NCBI GenBank assembly: GCA_019639195.1
Contig: JAHBSI010000004.1
Location: 62,001-126,000, forward strand
Source: Acidobacteriota bacterium
GTDB taxonomy: Bacteria; Acidobacteriota; Blastocatellia; Pyrinomonadales; Pyrinomonadaceae
Reading direction: 5' to 3'
DNA length: 64,000 bases
Below are positions 42,101 through 53,312 of this stretch, one piece after another. The stretch's first letter is position 1, and every line of letters starts with the position of its first letter. The notes beneath the pieces are model-generated. The model searched no databases, was not told where the DNA came from, and saw only the letters and a program-made list of their open reading frames with translations. A program made the position numbers and the translations under genes.

Positions 42101-42481
42101 ATGCCGACGATCAACCAACTAGTTCGAAAGGGACGCCAACGCGTGCAGTATAAGACCGCGAGTCCCGCCCTGCAGGCGAATCCGCAAAAACGCGGCGTTT
42201 GCACACGTGTTTACACGTCCACACCGAAAAAGCCTAACTCGGCCCTTCGTAAGGTGGCCCGTGTCCGTTTGACGAACCAGATCGAGGTTACGACCTACAT
42301 TCCGGGTATCGGCCACAACCTGCAGGAGCACTCGATCGTGCTCATCCGCGGCGGCCGTGTTAAGGACCTTCCGGGTGTGCGTTACCACGTTGTTCGCGGA
42401 ACGCTCGACGCTTCGGGCGTCGCGAACCGCAATCAGGCCCGTTCGAAGTACGGTGCCAAGAGGCCAAAGGGGGCGAAATAG
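42101..42481 (+). CDS. rpsL: 30S ribosomal protein S12
   Basis: The 126-residue protein lies at the decoding centre and controls accuracy. [20 protein letters not shown] carries the Lys whose mutation gives streptomycin resistance, here wild type, and [12 protein letters not shown] holds the second resistance region. Length and start ([12 protein letters not shown]) are typical. It opens the array. Confidence 0.99.
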   Translation: MPTINQLVRKGRQRVQYKTASPALQANPQKRGVCTRVYTSTPKKPNSALRKVARVRLTNQIEVTTYIPGIGHNLQEHSIVLIRGGRVKDLPGVRYHVVRGTLDASGVANRNQARSKYGAKRPKGAK

Positions 42482-42494
42482 CAGTAAGCAGGAG

Positions 42495-42534
42495 GCAGCA
42501 GGCAGGGAGCTAAGCGCTCTTAACAGCCGGCTGC
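42495..42534 (+). other. Stem-loop between rpsL and rpsG
   Basis: GCAGC-a-GGC pairs with GCC-g-GCTGC, with an inner GAGC/GCTC. It lies in an 81-bp gap and has no T run, so it is unlikely to be a terminator. Confidence 0.55.
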
Positions 42535-42562
42535 TGACGGTTCACAGCTCACTAAGAGAGAT

Positions 42563-43033
42563 ATGCCAAGACGTAGAGTTGCAGCAAAAAGAGAGATCCT
42601 TCCCGACCCGATCTACAACAGCATCGCGGTCACAAAGTTCATCAATGGCTTGATGTGGCAGGGAAAAAAGACCGTAGCAGAGCAGATCTTCTACGGTGCG
42701 ATGACGAAGATCGGCGAAAAGACCGGCGAGGAACCGCTCAAGGTCTTCAAGAAGGCCCTTGACACCGTGGCTCCGACGCTTGAGGTCAAATCGCGTCGTA
42801 TCGGCGGTGCGACGTATCAGGTGCCGCTCGAAGTTTCGCGCGATCGCCGCAATACGCTTGCGATCCGCTGGATCGTCTCAAACGCCCGCAATCGCAGTGA
42901 AAAGACGATGGAAGATCGGCTTGTCGGCGAACTTCTCGATTCAACGAATGGCCGCGGCGGCGCTCTGAAGAAGAAAGACGACGTTCACCGCATGGCAGAA
43001 GCGAACAAGGCGTTCGCTCACTATAGGTTCTAG
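42563..43033 (+). CDS. rpsG: 30S ribosomal protein S7
   Basis: The 156-residue protein begins assembly of the 30S head by binding the 16S 3' domain and contacts mRNA at the E site. [20 protein letters not shown] at the start and [23 protein letters not shown] in the middle are characteristic. In E. coli S7 also represses its own operon. Length normal. Confidence 0.99.
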   Translation: MPRRRVAAKREILPDPIYNSIAVTKFINGLMWQGKKTVAEQIFYGAMTKIGEKTGEEPLKVFKKALDTVAPTLEVKSRRIGGATYQVPLEVSRDRRNTLAIRWIVSNARNRSEKTMEDRLVGELLDSTNGRGGALKKKDDVHRMAEANKAFAHYRF

Positions 43034-43042
43034 GAAGATTTA

Positions 43043-43077
43043 ACCACAGAGGTCACAGGGGAATCGTGCTCTGTGGT
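43043..43077 (+). other. Stem-loop between rpsG and fusA
   Basis: ACCACAGAG (43043-43051) and CTCTGTGGT (43069-43077) form a perfect 9-bp stem with a 17-base loop. It ends 12 bases before the fusA start. Its arm resembles that of the secY-adk hairpin (CCACAG). Confidence 0.75.
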
Positions 43078-43088
43078 GAAAATTAGCA

Positions 43089-45185
43089 ATGGCTACAATT
43101 AGTTTAGACAAATTTAGAAACATCGGGATCATGGCCCACATTGATGCGGGCAAGACCACGACGTCCGAGCGCATTCTGTTTTACACCGGTGTTTCCCACA
43201 AGATCGGCGAGGTTCACGAAGGAACCGCGACGATGGACTGGATGGAACAGGAGCAGGAACGCGGCATCACGATCACGTCTGCTGCGACCACCTGTTTCTG
43301 GAAAAGAAATGGCGTAGAGCATCGCATTAATATTATCGACACGCCGGGCCACGTAGACTTCACGATGGAAGTCGAGCGTTCGCTGCGTGTCCTTGACGGT
43401 GCGGTCGCTGTCTTTGACGGCGTCGCAGGCGTCGAACCGCAGTCGGAAACGGTTTGGCGTCAGGCTGATAAATACGGTGTTCCGCGTATTTGTTTTATTA
43501 ACAAGCTCGACCGTGCCGGTGCTTCGTTTGAAAGAAGTTTCAACTCGATCCTGACCCGACTCGGTGCAAATGCGGTTGCTTTGCAGATACCGATCGGCGA
43601 AGAGGATCACCTAAAAGGCGTCGTTGATCTGATCGCCATGAAGGGCCTGATCTGGAACGACGAAACGAAGGGAGCACAGTACGAGACCACGGACATTCCT
43701 GCCGACCTCGTTGATTCTGCGAAAGAGTGGCGTGAAAAGCTCGTTGAGGCTGCAGCCAGCGTCGATGACGATCTGATGATGAAATACCTCGAAGGCGAGG
43801 AAATTTCTGAGACCGAGATCCGAAACGCCATTCGCAAAGGAACTCTTGAGCTCAAGATAGTCCCGGTCGTTACCGGTTCCGCATTTAAGAATAAAGGCGT
43901 CCAAACACTGCTTGACGCCGTCGTTGATTACCTCCCGAGCCCGCTCGATATTCCTGCTGTTGAAGGTACGAATCCGAAGTCAGATGCCGTTGAGAGCCGC
44001 GCAGCGGACGCAAAAGAGCCGTTCTCCGGCCTTGTGTTCAAGCTGATGGCCGACAAGCATCTGGGTCAACTCGCCTTTGTCCGTATCTATTCGGGCACGG
44101 TTACGTCAGGCTCGTACGTTTACAACACGATCAAGAATTCGAAAGAACGCGTCGGCCGCCTGATGCTCATGCACGCCAATAAGCGTGAAGACGTTGAATC
44201 GGCGGCAGCCGGTGAGATCGTCGCGATCGGCGGTATGAAGAACGTGACGACGGGCGACACGATCTCGGACGAAACGAAACAGATCATCCTTGAATCGATG
44301 GAATTCCCGGATCCTGTTGTGCGTGTTGCGGTCGAACCGAAGACGCGTGCCGACCAGGACAAGATGGGCATCGCACTCAATCGCCTTGCTCAGGAAGACC
44401 CGTCGTTCCAAGTTTCGACCGACCACGAGACGGGCCAGACGATCATCGCCGGTATGGGCGAACTCCACCTCGAGATCATCGTCGATCGTATGAAGCGTGA
44501 GTTCGGAGTTGAGGCGAACGTAGGTAAGCCGCAGGTTGCATACCGCGAAACGATCACGATCGCCGCTCCGGGCAAAGAGATCTTCAAGAAGCAGTCGGGC
44601 GGCCGCGGACAGTTCGGCCACGTCGAGCTTCAGGTCGAGCCTGCACCGGGCGAAGGCTACGTTTTCGAGGACAAGATCACAGGCGGCGCGATCCCGCGTC
44701 AGTTCATCAAGCCGGTCTCCGAAGGTATTCAGGACGCAATGCGTCGCGGATTCCTCGCCGGATACGAGCTTGTTGACATCAAAGCAAGCCTTGTTTTCGG
44801 TTCGTACCACGAAGTTGACTCGGATGAGCGTTCGTTCCACATCGCGGGTTCGCTCGCATTTCAGGATGCCGTTAAGAAGGCAAAGCCTGTTCTGCTCGAG
44901 CCGATCATGCGTGTCGAGGTCGTGACGCCTGAAGAGTATATGGGTTCTGTCAACGGCGACCTTAACCGCCGCCGCGGCCAGATCGAGAAGATGGAGCCGC
45001 GTCCGGGCAATGTTTCGGTCGTTACGGCATTTGTGCCGCTGTCGGAGATGTTCGGTTATACGACCGACCTTCGTTCGGCGACACAGGGACGAGCAACATC
45101 GTCGATGCACTTTGAGCGTTATGCTGAGGCACCGCGAAACGTTGCAGAAGAGATCATTGCCAAGGTCAAAGGGGCAAGCAGCTAG
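43089..45185 (+). CDS. fusA: Elongation factor G
   Basis: The 698-residue GTPase drives translocation of tRNA and mRNA. P-loop AHIDAGKTT, switch [11 protein letters not shown], and NKLDRAG are in the G domain, and [15 protein letters not shown] and [14 protein letters not shown] in the later domains. It is a canonical bacterial EF-G of normal length. No second copy is seen in the window. Confidence 0.99.
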   Translation: MATISLDKFRNIGIMAHIDAGKTTTSERILFYTGVSHKIGEVHEGTATMDWMEQEQERGITITSAATTCFWKRNGVEHRINIIDTPGHVDFTMEVERSLRVLDGAVAVFDGVAGVEPQSETVWRQADKYGVPRICFINKLDRAGASFERSFNSILTRLGANAVALQIPIGEEDHLKGVVDLIAMKGLIWNDETKGAQYETTDIPADLVDSAKEWREKLVEAAASVDDDLMMKYLEGEEISETEIRNAIRKGTLELKIVPVVTGSAFKNKGVQTLLDAVVDYLPSPLDIPAVEGTNPKSDAVESRAADAKEPFSGLVFKLMADKHLGQLAFVRIYSGTVTSGSYVYNTIKNSKERVGRLMLMHANKREDVESAAAGEIVAIGGMKNVTTGDTISDETKQIILESMEFPDPVVRVAVEPKTRADQDKMGIALNRLAQEDPSFQVSTDHETGQTIIAGMGELHLEIIVDRMKREFGVEANVGKPQVAYRETITIAAPGKEIFKKQSGGRGQFGHVELQVEPAPGEGYVFEDKITGGAIPRQFIKPVSEGIQDAMRRGFLAGYELVDIKASLVFGSYHEVDSDERSFHIAGSLAFQDAVKKAKPVLLEPIMRVEVVTPEEYMGSVNGDLNRRRGQIEKMEPRPGNVSVVTAFVPLSEMFGYTTDLRSATQGRATSSMHFERYAEAPRNVAEEIIAKVKGASS

Positions 45186-45186
45186 A

Positions 45187-45223
45187 AAGGGATGAAGGGT
45201 AGGAGCCTGGTCTTCAATCCCTT
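45187..45223 (+). other. Stem-loop between fusA and tuf
   Basis: AAGGGATGAAG pairs with CTTC-a-ATCCCTT: 11 bp with one bulged base and a loop of 14. It begins 2 bases after the fusA stop and lies 34 bases before tuf, without a T run. Confidence 0.7.
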
Positions 45224-45256
45224 CTCATAAATTAAGAAAACAGGAAACTTAACATT

Positions 45257-46444
<1,188 letters not shown>

Positions 46445-46450
46445 GAGATT

Positions 46451-46771
46451 ATGTTGAACGAAAAGATCCGCATCAAGTTGAAGGCCTACGATCACCGCGT
46501 CCTCGATCAATCGACGACCGAGATCGTTGACACTGCAAAGCGTACAGGAGCCAGGATCGCAGGGCCGATCCCGCTTCCGACGGTCAAGAACAAATGGACC
46601 GTGCTTCGCGGACCGCACGTTGACAAGAAGTCACGTGAGCAGTTCGAGATCCGCACGCACAAGCGTCTGATGGATATTCTCGACCCGACGGCCGAAACGG
46701 TCGATGCGTTGATGAAGCTTGATCTTCCGGCTGGTGTTGATGTCGAGATCAAGGCGTTTGGCAAAAACTAG
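46451..46771 (+). CDS. rpsJ: 30S ribosomal protein S10 (NusE)
   Basis: The 106-residue protein is part of the 30S head and, as NusE, joins NusB in antitermination. [21 protein letters not shown], then [29 protein letters not shown] are the family signature. Its start is 6 bases after tuf, so the S10 block here is fused to the str block without its own promoter in the gap. Confidence 0.99.
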   Translation: MLNEKIRIKLKAYDHRVLDQSTTEIVDTAKRTGARIAGPIPLPTVKNKWTVLRGPHVDKKSREQFEIRTHKRLMDILDPTAETVDALMKLDLPAGVDVEIKAFGKN

Positions 46772-46780
46772 GGAATTTGC

Positions 46781-46855
46781 GATTTGCGAATCTCGAAAGC
46801 CGGTCGGCTGAAAAGCCGGCCGCAGACGAGAGCCGCAGATCGAAGGTCGCAAATC
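46781..46855 (+). promoter_or_regulatory. Two-tier stem-loop between rpsJ and rplC, GNRA loop
   Basis: GATTTGCGA (46781-46789) pairs perfectly with TCGCAAATC (46847-46855). Inside it, CGGTCGGCT and AGCCGGCCG form a 9-bp stem (one G-U) closed by a GAAA tetraloop (46801-46822), and CTCG (46792-46795) can pair with CGAG (46827-46830). The structure ends 6 bases before the rplC start and could cover its ribosome-binding site. Confidence 0.75.
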
Positions 46856-46861
46856 AAGATT

Positions 46862-47500
46862 ATGATCAGTGGAATCATTGGCAGAAAAATGGGTATGACG
46901 CAGCTCTTCGCTGAGGACGGCACGGTTACCCCCGTGACGGTCATCAAAGCGGGACCCTGCGTTGTGATCCAGACAAAGAGTGTCGCGGGACGCGATGGTT
47001 ACAACGCTGTCCAGCTTGGACTTGTCGAAGAGAAGCCGGTTCGTCTTAAGAACGTTTCGAAGCCGCTTCGCGGACACTTTGAGATCACGGGCGGCGGAGT
47101 TCCGCCAACCCGCGTGTTGAAGGAGATCCGCCTTGCAGCCGAGCCGGAAGCTTCGGTCGGTGACCAGGTGAAGGTCGATGTTTTCGCGGATGGAGACAAG
47201 ATCGAGGTCGTAGGCCGGTCAAAAGGCCGCGGTTTCGCAGGTACCGTAAAGCGTCATAACTTCGCACGCGGCCCTGAGTCGCACGGTTCGATGAACGTTC
47301 GTCGGCCGGGTTCTATCGGTCAGTCCGCATATCCGTCGCGTGTTATCAAGGGTACGCGTTCGTCGGGACACATGGGTGACGATAGGGTGACGATCAAGGG
47401 CCTGACGGTCGCAAAGGTCGATGTTGATAACAATCTGCTTATGATCCGCGGTGCAGTGCCGGGAGCAAATGGCAGTCTCGTAGTAGTTAAGAAAAGTTAA
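46862..47500 (+). CDS. rplC: 50S ribosomal protein L3
   Basis: The 212-residue protein reaches into the peptidyl transferase centre. [20 protein letters not shown] starts it, and [13 protein letters not shown] is near the end. The frame is open upstream to 46784, but that stretch is the stem-loop region; the ATG at 46862 gives the family start. Length typical. Confidence 0.98.
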   Translation: MISGIIGRKMGMTQLFAEDGTVTPVTVIKAGPCVVIQTKSVAGRDGYNAVQLGLVEEKPVRLKNVSKPLRGHFEITGGGVPPTRVLKEIRLAAEPEASVGDQVKVDVFADGDKIEVVGRSKGRGFAGTVKRHNFARGPESHGSMNVRRPGSIGQSAYPSRVIKGTRSSGHMGDDRVTIKGLTVAKVDVDNNLLMIRGAVPGANGSLVVVKKS

Positions 47501-47524
47501 GAGGTCGCGGCGTGCCGCGTGCGG

Positions 47525-47539
47525 CGGGCCAGTTGCCCG
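47525..47539 (+). other. Stem-loop between rplC and rplD
   Basis: CGGGC-cagtt-GCCCG is a perfect 5-bp hairpin. It sits next to a second GC-rich hairpin, GCCG-cgtg-CGGC, at 47514-47525. Both lie in a 63-bp gap. Confidence 0.5.
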
Positions 47540-47563
47540 TCACTCTAAACAACGGAGAAGATT

Positions 47564-48388
47564 ATGCCTACCGTAAAGGTTCGCAATTTGAAGAATAAAG
47601 AGGTCGGTGACATTCAGTTGTCGGATGCCGTTTTTGGTGCCGAGCTGAACGAATCGCTCATCCACGCAGCGGTGATGAATTACCGTGCGAATGGCCGTCA
47701 AGGAACGTCCGCGACAAAGACTCGCGGTAATGTTTCGGGTTCGGGCCGCAAGCTCTGGAAGCAGAAAGGGACGGGCCGTGCGCGTATCGCATCGCTCCGC
47801 TCGCCTCTCTGGAAGGGCGGCGGTAATGTTCACGGACCGCAGCCGCGCGACTGGTCATACCAGATGCCGAAGAAGATGCGCCGCGGTGCATTGCGTTCGG
47901 CTTTGTCGGAAAGGCTTCGTGAAGGGAATCTGATCATCGTTGACGAGATCGGTTTTGCAGCACCAAAGACCAAAGATTTTCTTGCCGCTCTTGCTGCTCT
48001 CGGGCTTGTCGAGAACGCAAAGCGTGCAAAGACGCTGATCGTTGATTCGCTTGATAATGCGAACCTCGTGCTTTCTTCGCGGAATGTTCAGAAGACGAAA
48101 GTGACGAATAGCTTCGGGCTGAACATCTACGACATCGTCTATCACGAAAAGCTCGTGATCTCGAAGGCGGCCGTTGAGGAGATCGTTTCGCTACTTGATC
48201 CGAAGCAGGAAGGGGTCGCGGAGGCTCCTGCTGAGAAGCCGGCAAAGGCGAAGAAGGCGGCTCCCGCTAAGACGGATGTGGACGCTGAGGCTCCGGCGAA
48301 AGAGAAGAAAGCTGCGGCCAAAAAGCCTGCAAAAGAGGTAGTCGAAGAAGCGGCACCTGCGGCTGAGGAGGCGACCGAAAATGAGTAA
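47564..48388 (+). CDS. rplD: 50S ribosomal protein L4 with long C-terminal tail
   Basis: L4 lines the exit tunnel and in E. coli represses its own operon. Residues 1-213 are a normal L4, with [19 protein letters not shown] and [15 protein letters not shown] in the tunnel loop. Residues 214-274 form an added low-complexity tail of Ala, Lys, Glu and Pro ([17 protein letters not shown]), first basic and then acidic. The usual length is about 205-215. The gene overlaps rplW by 8 bases. Confidence 0.98.
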   Translation: MPTVKVRNLKNKEVGDIQLSDAVFGAELNESLIHAAVMNYRANGRQGTSATKTRGNVSGSGRKLWKQKGTGRARIASLRSPLWKGGGNVHGPQPRDWSYQMPKKMRRGALRSALSERLREGNLIIVDEIGFAAPKTKDFLAALAALGLVENAKRAKTLIVDSLDNANLVLSSRNVQKTKVTNSFGLNIYDIVYHEKLVISKAAVEEIVSLLDPKQEGVAEAPAEKPAKAKKAAPAKTDVDAEAPAKEKKAAAKKPAKEVVEEAAPAAEEATENE

Positions 48389-48710
48389 CTTGAGCGTTTG
48401 GGATATTTTGAGATCGCCCGTTATCACGGAAAAGAGCGTCATTCTCAAGGAAGATTCGACCGAAGAGGATACGGATCGGAAGCAGGGCCAGGTCCTGACA
48501 TTCCGTGTTGATAAGAAGGCAACAAAGCCTGAGATCAAGTCGGCTGTTGAAGAGATCTTCAACGTAAAGGTCGCGACCGTTCGCACCGTCCAGTGCGAAG
48601 GCAAGATGAAGCGTCGCGGACGTATCGAAGGACGTCGCCCGGATTGGAAAAAGGCCTATGTGACCCTGAAGAAGGGCGAGCCGATGGTTGATTACGCAGA
48701 AGCAATTTGA
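48381..48710 (+). CDS. rplW: 50S ribosomal protein L23
   Basis: The 109-residue protein forms the docking site for trigger factor and SRP at the tunnel exit. [19 protein letters not shown] and [24 protein letters not shown] are typical. A small acidic insertion, [12 protein letters not shown], makes it about 10 residues longer than most. It starts inside the last codons of rplD. Confidence 0.98.
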   Translation: MSNLSVWDILRSPVITEKSVILKEDSTEEDTDRKQGQVLTFRVDKKATKPEIKSAVEEIFNVKVATVRTVQCEGKMKRRGRIEGRRPDWKKAYVTLKKGEPMVDYAEAI

Positions 48711-48719
48711 TCGTGAGCG

Positions 48720-48769
48720 GTTGGCCGCAGGGAATGAGCAGGAAAAGCTGCTTATTGCACGCCGCCAAC
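48720..48769 (+). other. Two-tier stem-loop between rplW and rplB
   Basis: AATGAGCAG (48733-48741) pairs with CTGCTTATT (48748-48756, one G-U) around a loop GAAAAG. Outside it GTTGGC and GCCAAC pair perfectly (48720-48725 and 48764-48769). It ends 13 bases before rplB. Confidence 0.65.
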
Positions 48770-48782
48770 TGACAACTGAGTT

Positions 48783-49613
48783 ATGGGAATCAAGAGATTA
48801 AAACCGACATCGCCGGCACGACGCTATCAGACCTATCTGACACGCGACGAGCTGACGCCGGGAGCAACACCCGAGAAATCGTTGCTCGAACCGAAAAAGA
48901 GGATCTCCGGCCGCAATAGCGACGGCCGTATTACGATCCGCCGACGCGGCGGAGGCCACAAGCGTTTTTACCGCGTGATCGATTTCAAGCGCGACAAGGC
49001 CGGTATTCCGGGCAAGGTCGCACAGATCGAGTACGATCCGAACCGTTCGGCTCATATCGCTCTGATCAACTATCTTGACGGCGAGAAGCGTTACATTATC
49101 GCACCGCTCGGCCTGAAGGTCGGGACATCGATCTTGAGCGGCGCCGATGCCGATATTCTGCCGGGCAACGCACTGCCGATCACCAATATCCCGCTTGGTA
49201 CGGAAGTTCACAATATCGAACTTCGTCCTGGAAAGGGCGGCCAGATGGTTCGGTCTGCGGGCGGATTCGCACAGATCATCGCAAAGGATGGCGATTTTGC
49301 ACAGCTTCGTATGCCCTCGGGTGAAGTTCGACGCGTTCCCGTGGTTTGCTACGCAACGGTCGGGCAGGTCGGCAACACCGAGCACGAGAATGTCTCGCTT
49401 GGTAAGGCGGGCCGAAATCGCTGGAAGGGCAAGAGGCCGAAAGTTCGCGGTGTTGCGATGAACCCGGTCGATCACCCGCATGGCGGTGGTGAAGGCAAAA
49501 CGTCGGGCGGACGCAATCCCGTTACGCCTTGGGGACAGCCGACCCGCGGTTATAAGACGCGTCGCAATAAGCGTACGGATCATATGATCGTCCGCGACAG
49601 ACGTAAGAAGTAA
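48783..49613 (+). CDS. rplB: 50S ribosomal protein L2
   Basis: The 276-residue protein supports peptidyl transferase activity and subunit joining. [17 protein letters not shown] is near the start, and [19 protein letters not shown] holds the conserved His essential for function. Normal length. Confidence 0.99.
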   Translation: MGIKRLKPTSPARRYQTYLTRDELTPGATPEKSLLEPKKRISGRNSDGRITIRRRGGGHKRFYRVIDFKRDKAGIPGKVAQIEYDPNRSAHIALINYLDGEKRYIIAPLGLKVGTSILSGADADILPGNALPITNIPLGTEVHNIELRPGKGGQMVRSAGGFAQIIAKDGDFAQLRMPSGEVRRVPVVCYATVGQVGNTEHENVSLGKAGRNRWKGKRPKVRGVAMNPVDHPHGGGEGKTSGGRNPVTPWGQPTRGYKTRRNKRTDHMIVRDRRKK

Positions 49614-49646
49614 GGTTTTTTGATAGTCAAGAGGACTGTTTAAGAT

Positions 49647-49937
49647 ATGCCACGTTCAGTTAAAAAAGGCCCGTTCATCGACCTGAGTGTTCAAAAGGTC
49701 GTAAAACGCATCACAAGCGGCGGTGCGAAGCCTCCGGCGATCCGCACGTGGTCGCGACGCTCGACGATCTCGCCGGATATGGTAGGCCTGACCTTTGGAG
49801 TTCACAACGGCAAGCGCCACATCCCCGTTTTTGTTACGGAGAATATGGTCGGCCACAAGCTTGGCGAATTTTCACCGACACGCGTCTTTAAGGGCCATCC
49901 GGGCACAAAAGCAGAAAAGGCGGCGAAGAGGAAATAA
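49647..49937 (+). CDS. rpsS: 30S ribosomal protein S19
   Basis: The 96-residue protein binds the 30S head with S13. It has the [18 protein letters not shown] start, the [17 protein letters not shown] centre and the [11 protein letters not shown] end. rplV follows immediately with no gap. A small AGTC-aagag-GACT hairpin (49626-49638) is in the 33-bp gap before it. Confidence 0.98.
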   Translation: MPRSVKKGPFIDLSVQKVVKRITSGGAKPPAIRTWSRRSTISPDMVGLTFGVHNGKRHIPVFVTENMVGHKLGEFSPTRVFKGHPGTKAEKAAKRK

Positions 49938-50597
49938 ATGGAAGCGGTAGCAAAGACAAAATATTTGAAAGGCAGCCCGCGAAAGACGCGCCTCGTGATC
50001 GATATGATCCGCGGCGAAAATGTCTCGCGTGCACTCGCTATTCTTAAATTCACGGACAAGCGTGCTGCGGACCCGATCGCACAGTGTTTGAGTTCGGCGA
50101 TCGCTAACGCGACCTACAAGGCCGAGCAGGAGAACATCGCGATCGACCCTGATGATCTCTGGGTGAAGACCTGCTTTGTCGATATGGGCCCGACAAAAGG
50201 CCGTAAGCGTATGCGTCCTGCACCGCAGGGGCGTGCGTATCGCGAACAGCGTCACTATTGCCACATCACGATCCACGTGACGAGCGAAGACCAGCCGAAG
50301 ACCGAGAAGGAACTTCGAGCAGAGGCCGCAAAGGCAAAGAAAGCGGCGGCACCGAAGGTCGAGAAGAAGAAGGCTGAGAAGCCCGCTGCAAAGAAGGCTG
50401 AAAAGGCAAAGGCAGAGGAGATCGAGGCAAAGGTTGAGACGCCGGCGGTCGAAGATGTTGCGGAAGCGACGCCTGTCGAAGCGGTAGAGGCCGCTACGGT
50501 CGAGACGGAAGCTGCGGCACCGGCTGTTGAAGAGAGTTCGGCTGATGCGTCGGTTGAGAGCACTCAGGAAGGCAGCGAGGAAACAGGAAAGGAATAG
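49938..50597 (+). CDS. rplV: 50S ribosomal protein L22 with long C-terminal tail
   Basis: L22 lines the tunnel constriction with L4. Residues 1-118 are a regular L22 (KTKYLKGSPRKTRLVIDMIRG; RAYREQRHYCHITIHV). Residues 119-219 are an added tail, basic at first (AAKAKKAAAPKVEKKKAEKP) and then very acidic (ETEAAAPAVEESSADASVES). Usual length is about 110-120, so the tail nearly doubles the protein. It resembles the tail on L4 in composition. Confidence 0.98.
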   Translation: MEAVAKTKYLKGSPRKTRLVIDMIRGENVSRALAILKFTDKRAADPIAQCLSSAIANATYKAEQENIAIDPDDLWVKTCFVDMGPTKGRKRMRPAPQGRAYREQRHYCHITIHVTSEDQPKTEKELRAEAAKAKKAAAPKVEKKKAEKPAAKKAEKAKAEEIEAKVETPAVEDVAEATPVEAVEAATVETEAAAPAVEESSADASVESTQEGSEETGKE

Positions 50598-50621
50598 GCC
50601 CCGAGCCAACAAGAGCGAAAT

Positions 50622-51353
50622 ATGGGACAGAAAGTTCATCCTTACGGCTTTAGGGTCGGATACAACAAAGATTGGCACTCGCACTGGTACGCGAAGCAGG
50701 ATTTTGCCGCGTTCCTCGCAGAAGATCTGAAGCTCAAGCGCGTGCTCAAGAAGAAATTCGCCGGCGGCGGTGTTTCGCACATCGATATCGAGCGTGCGGC
50801 TGCTCGCTTGAAGATCGTGATCTACACTTCGCGTCCCGGTATCATCATCGGACGCAAAGGCGCGGAGATCGACAAGCTGCGCGAAGACCTTGCACGCAAG
50901 ACCGGCCGCGACGTTATGATCTCGATCCTCGAGATCAAGCATCCTGAGCTTAACGCTCAGCTTCAGGCTGAGAAGATCGCACAGCAGCTCGAAAAACGTA
51001 TCGCTTTTCGCCGTGCGATGAAAAAGACGATGGAAGAGTCGATCCGCTTCGGTGCTCAGGGCATCAAGGTGATGATCGCCGGCCGTCTGAACGGTGCTGA
51101 GATCGCACGTACGGAATGGTCGCTTCAGGGACGTCTTCCGCTGCATACACTGCGTGCGGATATTGATTTTGGGTTTGCGGAGGCTCTTACAACGTTCGGT
51201 ATCATCGGCGTGAAGGTCTGGATCTATCGCGGTGAGATCCTCGATCCCAAGGCATCGATGGCTCGTGGTACGACGACCGACCCGATGAACGAAGTTAAGG
51301 TTGATCGCAGTGCGATGCGTGACCGCCGTCCGCGTCGCGACGACAGGAGATAG
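50622..51353 (+). CDS. rpsC: 30S ribosomal protein S3
   Basis: The 243-residue protein forms the mRNA entry site with S4 and S5. [20 protein letters not shown] starts it; the KH-domain loop is [36 protein letters not shown] is the C-terminal domain. The C terminus ends in an Arg/Asp-rich tail. Length is normal. Confidence 0.99.
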   Translation: MGQKVHPYGFRVGYNKDWHSHWYAKQDFAAFLAEDLKLKRVLKKKFAGGGVSHIDIERAAARLKIVIYTSRPGIIIGRKGAEIDKLREDLARKTGRDVMISILEIKHPELNAQLQAEKIAQQLEKRIAFRRAMKKTMEESIRFGAQGIKVMIAGRLNGAEIARTEWSLQGRLPLHTLRADIDFGFAEALTTFGIIGVKVWIYRGEILDPKASMARGTTTDPMNEVKVDRSAMRDRRPRRDDRR

Positions 51354-51360
51354 TAGTTTG

Positions 51361-51411
51361 CGAATTGAAAGGTTTCGATGCACAAGGTCGAGACTTTAGG
51401 TTCGGGATTCG
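51361..51411 (+). other. Stem-loop between rpsC and rplP
   Basis: AAGGTTTCGA pairs with TCGAGACTTT over 10 bp (two G-U) around a 9-base loop (51369-51397). An outer CGAAT/ATTCG pair (51361-51365, 51407-51411) extends it. No T run. Confidence 0.65.
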
Positions 51412-51428
51412 AATTTGAGGATTAAGTT

Positions 51429-51857
51429 ATGTTGATGCCGAAGAAGGTAAAGCACCGAAGGGTTATGAAAGGCCGTATGCGCGGAAAAGCGACACGCGGC
51501 GAAAAGCTTAACTTTGGTGACTTTGGGCTCAAAACGCTTGAGGCCGGCTGGATCACCGATCGTCAGATCGAAGCAGCTCGTATCGCGATGACGCGTCACG
51601 TCAAACGCGGCGGCAAGATCTGGATCCGTATGTTCCCAGATAAGCCGATCACGAAGAAGCCGGCGGAAACACGTATGGGTTCGGGCAAAGGCGCGCCGGA
51701 TCACTGGGTCGCTGTCGTCAAGCCGGGCCGTGTTCTGTACGAGATCCAGGGCGTTGATGAGGCATTAGCACGCGAGGCAATGCAGCTTGCGGCACAAAAG
51801 CTCCCGGTCAAGACGAAATTCGTCTCGCGGGCTGACCTCGAAGGAGGCATCGTTTAA
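51429..51857 (+). CDS. rplP: 50S ribosomal protein L16
   Basis: The 142-residue protein lies near the A site and is needed for 50S maturation. [19 protein letters not shown] at the start and [19 protein letters not shown] in the middle are characteristic. Length normal; rpmC follows after 5 bases. Confidence 0.99.
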   Translation: MLMPKKVKHRRVMKGRMRGKATRGEKLNFGDFGLKTLEAGWITDRQIEAARIAMTRHVKRGGKIWIRMFPDKPITKKPAETRMGSGKGAPDHWVAVVKPGRVLYEIQGVDEALAREAMQLAAQKLPVKTKFVSRADLEGGIV

Positions 51858-51862
51858 GAGAA

Positions 51863-52078
51863 ATGAAACGCAAGGAGCAGTTAGATCAGTTAAAGGATAT
51901 GAGCGTCGAGGAGCTCAACGAGCAAGCCGAAGCTCTCAAAGAGTCGCTTTTTCGTTTGAAGTTCCGCAAGGCACTCGGTGTTGGCGAAACGTTGAACGAC
52001 ATTCGCCGTGAGAAGAAAACATTGGCACGCGTTTACACGCTGCTGAATAAGAAGGGAAGCGACGCAGAAGCGGCCTAA
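51863..52078 (+). CDS. rpmC: 50S ribosomal protein L29
   Basis: The 71-residue helical protein sits beside L23 at the tunnel exit. MSVEELNEQAEALKESLFRL and RKALGVGETLNDIRREKKTLARV are the two family helices. The order rplP-rpmC-rpsQ is standard. Confidence 0.97.
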   Translation: MKRKEQLDQLKDMSVEELNEQAEALKESLFRLKFRKALGVGETLNDIRREKKTLARVYTLLNKKGSDAEAA

Positions 52079-52104
52079 GGCTCGGCGTAAGCATTTGATC
52101 AGCA

Positions 52105-52416
52105 ATGGCTACTAACAAACAAGAAGAAGAGATCGTGAGATCGGACGCCCCGACCGTCGTTAAGGCCGGTCGCAAACGCATCGAAAAGGTCGGTGTCGTG
52201 GCTTCGGACAAAATGACGAAGACGGTAACCGTCCGCGTCGATCGCCAGGTGAAGCATCCGGTCTATCGCAAATACGTCAAGAAGCGAAAGAAATTCATGG
52301 CTCACAACGATCTGGAAGCAAAGGTTGGCGATCGCGTAAGGATCGTGGAAACGCGGCCGATGTCTGCAAGAAAGCGTTGGCGTGTTGCTGAGATCCTTCA
52401 GCGTGCGGAAAGTTAA
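52105..52416 (+). CDS. rpsQ: 30S ribosomal protein S17
   Basis: The 103-residue protein is an early binder of the 16S 5' domain. Its OB-fold has [21 protein letters not shown] and [18 protein letters not shown]. An added N-terminal segment of about 25 residues ([20 protein letters not shown]) makes it longer than the usual 80-90. Confidence 0.98.
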   Translation: MATNKQEEEIVRSDAPTVVKAGRKRIEKVGVVASDKMTKTVTVRVDRQVKHPVYRKYVKKRKKFMAHNDLEAKVGDRVRIVETRPMSARKRWRVAEILQRAES

Positions 52417-52431
52417 GACGGATTTTTAGTA

Positions 52432-52468
52432 AACGCCGGCGGCTCGTGTTGATCGAGGCCGAGGCGTT
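52432..52468 (+). other. Stem-loop between rpsQ and rplN
   Basis: AACGCC and GGCGTT pair perfectly, with CGGCTCG/CGAGGCCG inside (one bulge). It lies in a 71-bp gap, 19 bases before rplN. Confidence 0.65.
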
Positions 52469-52487
52469 CAAGTCGGAGTAAATAGTT

Positions 52488-52856
52488 ATGATTCAGATGC
52501 AGACCTCCTTGGCGGTCGCTGACAATTCAGGTGCAAAGCGTGTCGTGATGATCATGCCCGTAGGCGGTTCGACCAGCAAGATCGCACGTCTCGGCGACAC
52601 GATCAAAGTAACGGTCAAAGAAGCCGCACCCGATGGCACGGCAAAGAAGGGAAAGGTTTACAACGCAGTGATCGTCCGCACGCACAAGGAAGTTCGCCGC
52701 CGCGACGGTTCCTATATTCGTTTTGATGAGAACGCGGCCGTCCTTATCAAGGACGACGGAACTCCGATCGGAACACGCGTTTTCGGCCCTGTGGCCCGCG
52801 AACTTCGCGAGAAGAACTTTATGAAGATCGTAAGTCTCGCTCCGGAGGTTATCTAA
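52488..52856 (+). CDS. rplN: 50S ribosomal protein L14
   Basis: The 122-residue protein forms an intersubunit bridge and is the binding site for ribosomal silencing factor. [20 protein letters not shown] and [20 protein letters not shown] are typical. Exact family length. Confidence 0.99.
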   Translation: MIQMQTSLAVADNSGAKRVVMIMPVGGSTSKIARLGDTIKVTVKEAAPDGTAKKGKVYNAVIVRTHKEVRRRDGSYIRFDENAAVLIKDDGTPIGTRVFGPVARELREKNFMKIVSLAPEVI

Positions 52857-52862
52857 GAGGAA

Positions 52863-53303
52863 ATGAAACCGGTAAAGACAGGTACAGTAAACAGCAAGAT
52901 CAAACGCGGCGACCAGGTCGTTTTCATCGCGGGCAAGGAATATAACCGCTATGATTCGGCCGGCAAGCGTCAGCCGTATCGCGGCAAGATCATCGCCGTC
53001 GATGCTCGTAACGGCAAGGTCAAGGTCGAGGGTGCGATGATGGTCAAACGCCACGTCAAACCCGTTCCGCAGCTCAACCGCGAAGGCGGCATCAAAGAGC
53101 AGGAAGCGTGGGTAAGCGCTTCGAACGTCGCTCTCGTCGATCCGGAGACCGGCAAGCCGACCCGCGTTAAGATCGAGATCCGCGACGGCAAGAAAGTTCG
53201 CGTTGCAAAGAGCGGCAAAGTTATCGCCGAAACCGGTGAATACCGCCGCGAACCGAGCCACAAGCTCGAAGGCGTCGATGACGTTAACGAAGCAGAAGGA
53301 TAA
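52863..53303 (+). CDS. rplX: 50S ribosomal protein L24
   Basis: The 146-residue protein starts 50S assembly by binding 23S domain I. The KOW motif is KIKRGDQVVFIAGKE. About 40 extra residues at the C terminus (KSGKVIAETGEYRREPSHKL and on) exceed the usual 105. Spacing to rplN is 6 bases. Confidence 0.97.
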   Translation: MKPVKTGTVNSKIKRGDQVVFIAGKEYNRYDSAGKRQPYRGKIIAVDARNGKVKVEGAMMVKRHVKPVPQLNREGGIKEQEAWVSASNVALVDPETGKPTRVKIEIRDGKKVRVAKSGKVIAETGEYRREPSHKLEGVDDVNEAEG

Positions 53304-53312
53304 TTTTTACAG

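Noticed and set aside
44106-45110. 334-codon open frame on the minus strand
   Set aside because: It is fully antisense to fusA; the Arg/Asp/Leu-rich product has no domain and arises from biased codons of the real gene.
49872-51383. 503-codon open frame on the minus strand
   Set aside because: It is antisense to rplV and rpsC; its LLCLCLFSLL-type sequence is the mirror of Lys/Ala/Glu codons in L22.
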